From Alphaproteobacteria bacterium (GTDB taxonomy: Bacteria; Pseudomonadota; Alphaproteobacteria; Micropepsales; Micropepsaceae), in NCBI GenBank assembly GCA_015654715.1, contig JAATGK010000416.1, positions 1 to 8,598 of the forward strand: a stretch of 8,598 nucleotides of DNA, written 5' to 3'. The notes below the pieces were generated by a model. It did not search any database. It was given only the letters and a program-made list of their open reading frames with translations, and had not been told where the DNA came from. Numbering within the stretch: position 1 is the stretch's first letter; each line of letters starts with the position of its first letter. This document shows, piece after piece, positions 1-6,370 of this stretch. The position numbers were made by a program, and so were the translations under genes.

Positions 1-3000
1 GAATTTCTTGTCGCCGGTCATTTCCCAGGCATAGAAACGCTCGAGATTACCGCCTTTGCCGCCCCCGGCCCGGCGCACCGCGGCCGCGCCCCAACTGTCC
101 TGTTTGCCGAGCACGTTCACCAGGTCTTCGTTCAAATTCGTGATCGGTTTGATGTTGTCTTTCTCGGCGACGATACGGGCACCGCCGACGCTGAAGGAAT
201 CGTCGGTGGCGGCGTGATTGACCGAGGTCAGGATCGGACGCAGATATTTTTCGTCGCCGGTCCAGCGCCAAGCCGCCCACATCAACTGCATCGGGGTTTG
301 GCCCGCCGGCATCTTGCCGCGCGTGGCATCGGTCCGCCAATTGATCTCGTCGGGGAAGCTCCAATTTCCCGCGGCATCCTGTTGGCCGTGCGCCAGGATA
401 CCGTCGCTGAGGCCGATGACGAATTTTTTGCCGGTGGGATCGTTGTTGAAGTCGGTCATCAACAAGCCGGGATGCAGCACCAGATAGGAATAATACTTGC
501 CCCATTCCCACGGGCCTTCGCGATAGGAATCGGTGCCGGAATACCAATTGGTGTTGAAGTGCAGATGTCCGGCCGGATTGACCGATATGATGCGGTCGTA
601 GGCCGCCACCGTCGTCATCAAGCGCTCCACCACTTTGGGATCGCCATAATTGAGGTACATCGCTTCGCTGTTGGCGTTGATGCCGTCTTCATAGGAATGC
701 AGCTCGTCCAGCATCAGCGTCGCCAGACCGTTGGTGAACATGCCGTTCTTATAAATGGCTTCGTTCATCCGGCTGTGCGAGCGGCGGATCTTGTCGCTGT
801 CGACGCCCATCAACGCGAGCCCCGGCCACTGTTCGACGAGATCGGTATCGTCCGACAAGCCGCCGCCGAAATCGCCATAATCGGATTGGCGATTGTCGAT
901 CCACCAATTGACGAAATGGCGCACGCCTTTGAGGTCTTGAAGCTGCAGCCAGGCCCAAGCGGGAACGCCCTTCGGCACCGCGGGCAGCGTGAACGGCAGC
1001 GTACCTTGGCTATTATAAGCGATGTCGTTCCAATACTCGCGGGCGATCTTGTTTTCGGGGTCGACCCGGAGCAGATCGCTGGCGTCGGTGACGACGCGCT
1101 CGAACAGCTTGGCGCGCATCGAGGCGGGATGCTCTTCCACCAGAAAACCCCAATTGTCTTTCACCTGGGCCAGCCGATCGGCAACGTGCTCCTTGAGGGC
1201 TTCGGCGCGGTCCTTGAACACGAGTTGGATCTTGGTGCCGCCCAGCGCTGCCGCGGTGAAGTCACCGCCAGAACCGGCCAGAGTGATGTAGAAGCTTTTG
1301 TTCGGCAGGATGCGATCGCGCAGGTCGAGCCACAGCGTCCGCGCTTCGCCCGGCTTCACCGCGAGGGTGATGTCGAGCATGTTGCGCATCGGCCAAAGCG
1401 GATCTTTGACCTGGATGTTGATCGGGAACAGCCCATTCATCGTGGGTTTCACGTTAAGCGCCGGTATCGTGATGGCGATGCCGTCGAGCCCATCGTGCAT
1501 GTTGGCCCAGCCATAGCCCCACGAGCGGTAAAGCGGCAGGCCAGCCGGCGAAGCGCCGTATTCGTACGGAATCAAAACATGGATCAGCGGCAGCTTGGGA
1601 CCGGTCTCGGCCGCGCGCGGGCGCGACGGTGCTGCATCCGGCAAGGCCACCACGGTCGCTTGCGACTCCGGCGCGTAGCGGCCTTTGATGAAAGCGTTCA
1701 GTTCGTCGAGGTCAGGGGAATCCGCGGCGGCACTGGCGCGGACGACATAGGTCTGCGTCACCGTTCCCTTCGGCACCGCGCCGGGACGAATGTCGTAAGC
1801 CGCAATTTCCTGAATCGGCGTTTCCTGCGCGATGTTGTTGAAGCGCAAAACGCCGCCGGTCCGTTCCTGCGGAAATTGATACGTGGTGCGCTCCTGCTCC
1901 TTCGCCCGTGTCGCGATCTCGGCCGGGGCAGCGGCGGTGTTGGCGGCATAAGTCAGATTGCCGTAAGCCGCGCCTTGCAGCTCGATGTGATTCCACGCCT
2001 CGCCCGGCAAGGTGAGGGTCAGCGTCTTGCCGCCGTCGACGTAAACGTTCCAGTCCGGCAAGGGGAAATAGTCGGTGCGGCCCGGCAATCGCGAGCGATT
2101 GTAAACGCCCGGCCAAGTGGTTTCGGCGATGCCGTCGGTCGCCTTGTACATCCATTCCTTGATGTCCTTGGCGTCGGCGAATTCAACCTTGCGAATGGTG
2201 GTAACGGCCGCGGTCAGCGCCACCGGCACGTCGTCCGGGCGGTTCCAGCCATAGCGCCAGTTCCAAGCGGCCCGGCTTTGCGGATCGGCGAACGAGCTAG
2301 CCTCTGCGGCCACAACCGGCGTCTCGCCTTTGGCCAGCGTCGCGATCTCGGTCTCAGCCAGGGCGTGATCGTAAATGCGCAATTCGTCGTAATCGCTGCC
2401 GCGCATCCAATTATAGCGGCTCATTACCTGATGCGGCGAGACAATACGCGAGGCCATTCCGAACTGGTCGAGGCCGGAATCGAGCACCGCGGCTTGGTTC
2501 TTCTCCGCCGCCAGTTTGCCGTTGATGTAGAGCTTCACACCTTGGGTTTCGTCCCACGAGAACGCGATGTGGGTCCAGGCATCGGGCGGCGGCAGCGCAT
2601 CGAGTTTGAACGACAGGCGCAGGCGCGCCAGATTGTTGTCGGTAACGAAGGCGTCGTAGCCGTGGCCGTTATAGTCGATCCGCAGGAACACCATGTCCCA
2701 ACTGGTGTGATCGGCATAACCGACGCGGAACAGCACGAACGGGGCGCGGCCTACGGGGGTGCGTGCGCGCCAGAAGAACGAAACGGTGCCGCGCTGGGCA
2801 AACACATTGCCGGGCACTTTCCACGACAAGACATTGTCGTCGTCGGTCGACAGCGCCCCGCCGATGCGGCCACGGGGGACGATTTTCGCGTGGTCGGCGA
2901 AGTTCGGCACCGGATCACCTTTGGCGATATCGGCGGTCAGGCTTTTGTCCGCTGACAGGTAGAACAGCAAACCCGATGCCGGCGTCGGCGCCATCGGCGC

Positions 3001-3063
3001 AGCCGCGCCCAGCAGGGACACCAAAGCGATGAGGGACAGTCCGCGGAGAGCTTTTTTGATCAT
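1..3063 (-). CDS. Large exported protein with LamG-like domain and probable (alpha/alpha)-barrel region, carbohydrate-active candidate (3' end outside window)
   Basis: The minus strand is open for 1021 codons from the ATG at 3063-3061 to the window edge, so the C-terminus is missing. GGAG lies 10 nt before the ATG. Residues 1-22 or 1-29 form a Sec signal peptide (KK/R n-region, hydrophobic core, AAA or ASG cleavage region), so the product is exported. Residues ~26-240 resemble a LamG/concanavalin A-like jellyroll: W-T-H-I-A-F-S-W, then L-Y-I-N-G-K, ending in D-E-L-R-I-Y-D-H-A-L. A middle part (~250-680) looks beta-rich. From ~690 on it is Trp/Tyr/Asp-rich and helical, including NWWIDNRQSDYGDFGGGLSDD's core near 720-740 and WRWTGDEKYL near 935, a phrase typical of (alpha/alpha)6 glycoside hydrolases and polysaccharide lyases. 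The enzyme class is not recognised. A role in binding or degrading polysaccharide is inference. No transporter or other CAZyme gene is adjacent in the window. Confidence 0.85.
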   Translation of the reverse strand, partial: MIKKALRGLSLIALVSLLGAAAPMAPTPASGLLFYLSADKSLTADIAKGDPVPNFADHAKIVPRGRIGGALSTDDDNVLSWKVPGNVFAQRGTVSFFWRARTPVGRAPFVLFRVGYADHTSWDMVFLRIDYNGHGYDAFVTDNNLARLRLSFKLDALPPPDAWTHIAFSWDETQGVKLYINGKLAAEKNQAAVLDSGLDQFGMASRIVSPHQVMSRYNWMRGSDYDELRIYDHALAETEIATLAKGETPVVAAEASSFADPQSRAAWNWRYGWNRPDDVPVALTAAVTTIRKVEFADAKDIKEWMYKATDGIAETTWPGVYNRSRLPGRTDYFPLPDWNVYVDGGKTLTLTLPGEAWNHIELQGAAYGNLTYAANTAAAPAEIATRAKEQERTTYQFPQERTGGVLRFNNIAQETPIQEIAAYDIRPGAVPKGTVTQTYVVRASAAADSPDLDELNAFIKGRYAPESQATVVALPDAAPSRPRAAETGPKLPLIHVLIPYEYGASPAGLPLYRSWGYGWANMHDGLDGIAITIPALNVKPTMNGLFPINIQVKDPLWPMRNMLDITLAVKPGEARTLWLDLRDRILPNKSFYITLAGSGGDFTAAALGGTKIQLVFKDRAEALKEHVADRLAQVKDNWGFLVEEHPASMRAKLFERVVTDASDLLRVDPENKIAREYWNDIAYNSQGTLPFTLPAVPKGVPAWAWLQLQDLKGVRHFVNWWIDNRQSDYGDFGGGLSDDTDLVEQWPGLALMGVDSDKIRRSHSRMNEAIYKNGMFTNGLATLMLDELHSYEDGINANSEAMYLNYGDPKVVERLMTTVAAYDRIISVNPAGHLHFNTNWYSGTDSYREGPWEWGKYYSYLVLHPGLLMTDFNNDPTGKKFVIGLSDGILAHGQQDAAGNWSFPDEINWRTDATRGKMPAGQTPMQLMWAAWRWTGDEKYLRPILTSVNHAATDDSFSVGGARIVAEKDNIKPITNLNEDLVNVLGKQDSWGAAAVRRAGGGKGGNLERFYAWEMTGDKKF

Positions 3064-3157
3064 GGCTTTCGGGCTCCGGCCCTGGTGGGCGCCAAACGGG
3101 TTCAACGGTAGCATTTCCCTGCGACAGCGAGGCCTGATCGCCCACCGCGCAGCGGAA

Positions 3158-3171
3158 TGACACCGGTTTCC
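3158..3171. promoter_or_regulatory. LacI-type operator-like palindrome (imperfect)
   Basis: TGACACCGGTTTCC is an imperfect 14-bp palindrome around a central CG: the left arm TGACACC would need GGTGTCA on the right, and five of seven right-arm bases agree. Even-length dyads with a central CG and an ACCGGT core are the shape bound by LacI/GalR-family regulators of sugar genes. It lies about 95 bp upstream of the start of the LamG-domain gene and about 130 bp upstream of the divergent membrane-protein gene, so it could control either. No regulator of this family is in the window, so the assignment rests only on the site's shape and place. Confidence 0.35.
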
Positions 3172-3303
3172 TTCCGGACAGAATTGGTAGCCGTATGCGC
3201 CCGTCCGCACAATCCCCGTCGGGCGCAAAAGTGTGGCGTTTAGGACGGCACGCCCACCGTGGTACACGTCAGCTCTCTTCACCCTCTCGAGCTGGATGGT
3301 TGG

Positions 3304-4068
3304 ATGTCGAACGACAAGGTGTTGAGCAAGATTCCCGCCGTCACCCTGGGCTTCTGGTTTATCAAGATTCTCGCCACGACCTTGGGCGAGACCGGCGGCG
3401 ACACCGTGTCGATGACCTGGGACCTCGGCTATCTCGCTTCGAGCGCGATCTTTCTACCCATTCTGGCGGTGCTGGTCGGGCTTCAGATTGCCGCCCGGAA
3501 ATTCCATCCCTTGCTCTATTGGGCGGCGATCATCGCCTCCACCACCGCCGGCACCACCATGGCCGACTTCGCCGACCGTTCTCTCGGCATCGGTTATCCC
3601 GGCGGTTCGCTGTTCTTGCTGGCGGCCGTCTTGGCGGTGTTGGCGATATGGTATTGGTCGGAGCGGTCGGTCGCGGTCACCACCGTCGCAACGCCGCGGG
3701 TGGAGGTCTTCTATTGGCTCACGATCACCTTCTCGCAGACGCTGGGGACAGCGCTGGGCGATTGGGCGGCCGCGTCCGGTCTGGGCTATAGCGGCGGTGC
3801 GTTGTTGTTCGCTCTCGCCCTGCTTGTTGTCGCGGCGCTCTATTGGCGGACCCGGATTTCGCATGTGGCGCTGTTCTGGGTCGCGTTCATTCTCACCCGT
3901 CCCTTGGGCGCCACCGTCGGCGATTTCTTCGACAAGCCCTTGGACCAGGGCGGCCTCAATGTCAGCCGCCCGCTGGCGACGGCGATCATCGCCACGGCGA
4001 TGGTGGCCGCCATCCTGCTCATCCCGCAACGCGCCGGCGAGCATCCCGGCACAAAGACATCTGCCTAA
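3304..4068 (+). CDS. COG4705-like membrane protein with four internal repeats
   Basis: This is a 254-residue integral membrane protein with about eight hydrophobic segments and no signal peptide. It resembles the uncharacterised COG4705 family (K-[IV]-P-x-V-T-L-G-F-W near the N-terminus, then K-I-L-A-T-T-L-G-E-T-G-G-D). The motif [TP]-x-G-x-[TA]-x-[GA]-D occurs four times, with the Asp at residues 33, 88, 153 and 207, each after an aromatic-rich helix (FWF, LYW, FYW, LFW). This suggests duplication of a two-helix unit and Asp residues at membrane borders. The function is unknown; transport is a guess. I chose ATG 3304 because family members begin just before the K-x-P-x-V-T-L-G motif. An in-frame GTG at 3259 would add 15 residues and has an AGGA about 13 nt upstream. 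Neither start has a strong ribosome binding site. The stop overlaps that of the convergent LysR gene by 4 bp. Confidence 0.8.
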   Translation: MSNDKVLSKIPAVTLGFWFIKILATTLGETGGDTVSMTWDLGYLASSAIFLPILAVLVGLQIAARKFHPLLYWAAIIASTTAGTTMADFADRSLGIGYPGGSLFLLAAVLAVLAIWYWSERSVAVTTVATPRVEVFYWLTITFSQTLGTALGDWAAASGLGYSGGALLFALALLVVAALYWRTRISHVALFWVAFILTRPLGATVGDFFDKPLDQGGLNVSRPLATAIIATAMVAAILLIPQRAGEHPGTKTSA

Positions 4069-5018
4069 CCGAGGAACGGCACATTGGGCCGGCGCTTATT
4101 CTCGCGATAGGAGACCTTGATCATGTCGATCAGGGCGCGCAGGGCCGTCGGCACTTGGCGCTTGCCGGAGTAATAGAGATAGAAGCCGTCATAGGACGGC
4201 GACCAATCCTCCAGCACGCGCACCAGATGCCCGGCGCGGATGAAGAAGTCCGCCAGCGTTTCCAGCGTCAGCGCAATCCCAACGCCGTCGATCGCCGCCC
4301 GCAAGGAGAGATTGATGTCTTCGAGAATGAGATTTCCCGACGTCGCAACCGTCTGCGTTTCCGGGGAGAGGCGGTGCACGATCGGCTTGCGCGACAGCTT
4401 CCAGTTCACCGGTTTGCCGGTCAGGGGCAGGCGCATCTGAATGCAATTGTGCGCCTTCAGATCGGCCGGCGTGTTCGGACGTGGATGGCGGCTGAAATAT
4501 TCCGGCGAACCGACGACCGCCAGTTTCAGCGGCGGCGTCACGCGCACGACGGTCATATCGAGGGCAAGAAACTCCTTGGGCGCAATGCCGGCGTCGTAAC
4601 CCGATGCCACGATGTCGCCGATCAAGTTGCCGCCGCCAACGTCGAGATGTACCTCCGGATAGGCCGCCAGGAACGTCCGCCATACCGGCGTCAGTGCGAT
4701 CTGCGCCACCATGGGGTGAACATAGAGCGCCAGCCGCCCGGTCGGTTTTTCCTGGTTGGTCTTGACGGTGTCGACGGCGCGTTCGATCTGCTCCAACGCC
4801 GGACGCAGTTGTTCCAGCAGCGTGCGTCCCGCCTCGGTCGGCGACACCGAGCGCGTCGTGCGGTGCAAGAGGCGGGCGCCGATGCGATGTTCGAGCTGGC
4901 GCATGCGGTGGCTCAACGCCGACGGCGTCACACCGAGCTGGCTGGCCGCGGCGCGGAAGCTCTTGTGATTGGCAACCGCGACGAAAGCGGAAAGATCGGT
5001 GAGTTCGGCCCGGGACAT
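4065..5018 (-). CDS. LysR-family transcriptional regulator
   Basis: A full-length (317 aa) LysR-type DNA-binding regulator. Residues 5-64 are the winged helix-turn-helix: L-x-x-F-x-x-V-A, S-F-R-A-A-A-S-Q-L-G-V-T-P-S-A-L-S, R-x-L-E-x-x-x-G-x-x-L-x-x-R-T-T-R and S-P-T-E-A-G. Residues ~92-295 form the periplasmic-binding-type effector domain, with the ...VPTALRALIDMIK C-terminal signature of the CrgA/AphB/PgrR-like subgroup. The effector is not predictable. The ATG at 5018 has AGGAG 9 nt upstream, so the start is well supported. It reads towards the COG4705-like gene, with overlapping stops, and away from mlaA. LysR regulators often control a divergent neighbour, but mlaA is usually housekeeping, so a target there is only a possibility. 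Autoregulation is likely for the family. Confidence 0.93.
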   Translation of the reverse strand: MSRAELTDLSAFVAVANHKSFRAAASQLGVTPSALSHRMRQLEHRIGARLLHRTTRSVSPTEAGRTLLEQLRPALEQIERAVDTVKTNQEKPTGRLALYVHPMVAQIALTPVWRTFLAAYPEVHLDVGGGNLIGDIVASGYDAGIAPKEFLALDMTVVRVTPPLKLAVVGSPEYFSRHPRPNTPADLKAHNCIQMRLPLTGKPVNWKLSRKPIVHRLSPETQTVATSGNLILEDINLSLRAAIDGVGIALTLETLADFFIRAGHLVRVLEDWSPSYDGFYLYYSGKRQVPTALRALIDMIKVSYRENKRRPNVPFLG

Positions 5019-5037
5019 TGATGAAATCTCCTCATCA
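5019..5037 (-). promoter_or_regulatory. Shine-Dalgarno of the LysR gene within a small inverted repeat
   Basis: Read on the minus strand, TGATGA and TCATCA form a perfect 6-bp inverted repeat with a 7-nt loop, GGAGATT, that carries most of the AGGAG ribosome binding site. The repeat ends directly before the start codon at 5018. A weak AU-rich hairpin would present the site in its loop. It may be coincidental; the AGGAG itself is clear and fixes the start of the LysR gene. Confidence 0.5.
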
Positions 5038-5181
5038 CCATGTGAACAAAAGGTGGGTTTTTCTTCTTATGATTCGTCAATAGTTTGCACCCTTGGAAGA
5101 TCACAAGTCTTCTTCGTCAGAAGCACGGCATTTGTTGGCCGCGCCGGTTGAATTTGCTGCCGCAAACGTGCGGTGGCGAAG

Positions 5182-5214
5182 CTGCTCCGCCTGTCCCCCA
5201 AGAAGGCGGAGCAG
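5182..5214. repeat. Perfect 11-bp inverted repeat (hairpin) upstream of mlaA
   Basis: CTGCTCCGCCT at 5182-5192 is the exact reverse complement of AGGCGGAGCAG at 5204-5214, with an 11-nt loop. The GC-rich stem would be stable in RNA. No T-run follows on either strand, so it is not a canonical intrinsic terminator. It lies in the leader of mlaA, 8 bp before the GTG at 5222, and its right arm includes the GGCGGAG that would serve as that GTG's ribosome binding site. It could therefore reduce translation from that start, be a leader structure for the TTG start at 5255, or bind a protein as DNA. Confidence 0.6.
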
Positions 5215-5221
5215 TTCCGGC

Positions 5222-5995
5222 GTGTGCGGTCATGCGCAGGAAAAGGCATTCGGTTTGGTATCCCAAAGTGCGACCGGTGTTGCCGGGGCCGTCCTGGCGG
5301 CGCTCCTCCTGACCGGCTGCGCTGCCAGCCCGCCGGGTCCCGACAACGATCCCTACGAGGCGTTCAATCGCCAGGTGTTCGATCTCAATATGAGCATCGA
5401 CAAGGCGGTCGCCCGCCCCGTCGCCAAGGCCTACAACGCTGCGGTGCCGGAGCCGGCCCGTACCGGCGTGCACAATATGCTCGGCAATCTCGGCGAGCCG
5501 GTAGTCTTCGCCAATCTGGTGCTGCAGGGCAAACTCGGCGATGCCGGCGGCACGCTGATCCGCTTCGTGCTTGATTCCAGCGTCGGTTTGGGCGGGCTGA
5601 TCGACATCGGCGCGCGCACCGGACTGCCGGCCAACGACACCGATTTCGGTATCACGCTCGGCGTCTGGGGGGCCGGCGAAGGCCCTTATCTGATGCTGCC
5701 GCTGCTCGGCCCGTCGCCGCCGCGCGACCTCGCCGGACGCGGCGTCGATACCTTCCTCGATCCGGTGACCTATTTCGATTTCCGCAGCAAGTACGCTTAT
5801 GAAGGCGGACGGGCCGTGCTGCAGATGGTCGACCTGCGGGCCCGCAACCTCGACACCCTGGACGACATCGAGCGCAGTTCTCTCGACTTCTATGCCGCGA
5901 CCCGCAGCCTTTATCTGCAACATCGCGCCGCGGAAGTGCGCGGCAGTGCGTCCGATGCGATACCCGACGCAACGCCCGCCGATCCCGCGCCGTAA
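5222..5995 (+). CDS. mlaA: MlaA/VacJ family outer-membrane phospholipid-asymmetry lipoprotein
   Basis: MlaA is an outer-membrane lipoprotein that removes mislocalised phospholipid from the outer leaflet and hands it to periplasmic MlaC for return to the inner membrane. The lipobox L-L-T-G-C has its Cys at 5318-5320. The mature part follows the family closely: D-P-Y-E-A-F-N-R-x-V-F-x-L-N, then N-L-x-E-P-V-x-F-A-N-x-x-L-Q-G, R-F-x-x-x-S-x-x-G-x-G-G-L-x-D, D-F-G-x-T-L-G-x-W-G, G-P-Y-x-x-L-P-L-L-G-P and D-P-V. The length from GTG 5222 is 257 aa, close to the 251 of E. coli. The start is uncertain. An upstream ATG at 5093 puts the Cys at residue 76, too far for a signal peptide. GTG 5222 (Cys33) has AAGGCGGAG 10 nt before it. 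TTG 5255 (Cys22) has AGGAAAAGG 8 nt before it. No other mla gene is next to it. Confidence 0.9.
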   Translation: MCGHAQEKAFGLVSQSATGVAGAVLAALLLTGCAASPPGPDNDPYEAFNRQVFDLNMSIDKAVARPVAKAYNAAVPEPARTGVHNMLGNLGEPVVFANLVLQGKLGDAGGTLIRFVLDSSVGLGGLIDIGARTGLPANDTDFGITLGVWGAGEGPYLMLPLLGPSPPRDLAGRGVDTFLDPVTYFDFRSKYAYEGGRAVLQMVDLRARNLDTLDDIERSSLDFYAATRSLYLQHRAAEVRGSASDAIPDATPADPAP

Positions 5996-5998
5996 GGC

Positions 5999-6238
5999 TC
6001 AGTCCTTCTTCTCTATCGTGTCCGCGACCAAACGGTTCGGCGGATTGGAGACGCCCGGATGCGGCGGAACTTGATCGACCGGCGCGGCCTTGGCGGCGCG
6101 TTCGGCTTCCAGCTCGGCGATTGCCCTCAGCCAGAATGCCTCCGCCTGGCCTTCCGGCCGGCCTTCGCGCTCCCAGATATGATAAGCCCGCACCCGGACG
6201 TCGTGATCCGAGAGATAGGCAGGGTTCTGTTTTGACAT
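5999..6238 (-). CDS. DUF2934 domain small protein
   Basis: A 79-residue soluble protein. Residues ~9-43 carry the DUF2934 pattern: (I/V)-R-x-x-A-Y-x-I-W-E-R-E-G-R-P-E-G-x-A-E-x-F-W-L-R-A-x-A-E-L. The remainder is Ala/Glu-rich and then Pro-rich, probably flexible. DUF2934 proteins are common in Alphaproteobacteria and have no settled function. The ATG at 6238 is preferred to one at 6268 because AAGGAAG sits 5-8 nt upstream and the extra ten residues (M-G-Q-R-G-S-K-E-E-V) look like translated leader. The gene is convergent with mlaA, the two stop codons being only 3 bp apart, so no terminator fits between them. It appears monocistronic. Confidence 0.82.
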   Translation of the reverse strand: MSKQNPAYLSDHDVRVRAYHIWEREGRPEGQAEAFWLRAIAELEAERAAKAAPVDQVPPHPGVSNPPNRLVADTIEKKD

Positions 6239-6370
6239 GACTTCTTCCTTCGACCCGCGCTGCCCCACCCCAGCAGCCGCAAATATCCGTTCCTACCCTA
6301 GCAGGATCAGTGTGACGGATTCATGAGAACCCCTCAACAGTCACGACAACAAACCACGTATGCCCTAGCC

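Noticed and set aside
214..2955. A 913-codon open frame on the plus strand
   Set aside because: It is the exact antisense codon register of the minus-strand LamG gene. It is open because that gene, being GC-rich, avoids TTA, CTA and TCA codons. Its translation has no recognisable domain, whereas the minus strand has a signal peptide and clear domains.
3196..3227. 8-bp inverted repeat TGCGCCCG/CGGGCGCA with a 16-nt loop
   Set aside because: A stem this short with a long loop is expected by chance in GC-rich DNA, and it has no T-run or clear position relative to a gene.
3843..5021. A 392-codon plus-strand open frame
   Set aside because: It overlaps the well-supported membrane-protein and LysR genes, and its translation is Arg/Gln/His-rich noise without motifs.
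5117..5923. A 268-codon minus-strand open frame
   Set aside because: It is antisense to mlaA, whose family motifs are unmistakable; the antisense product shows none.
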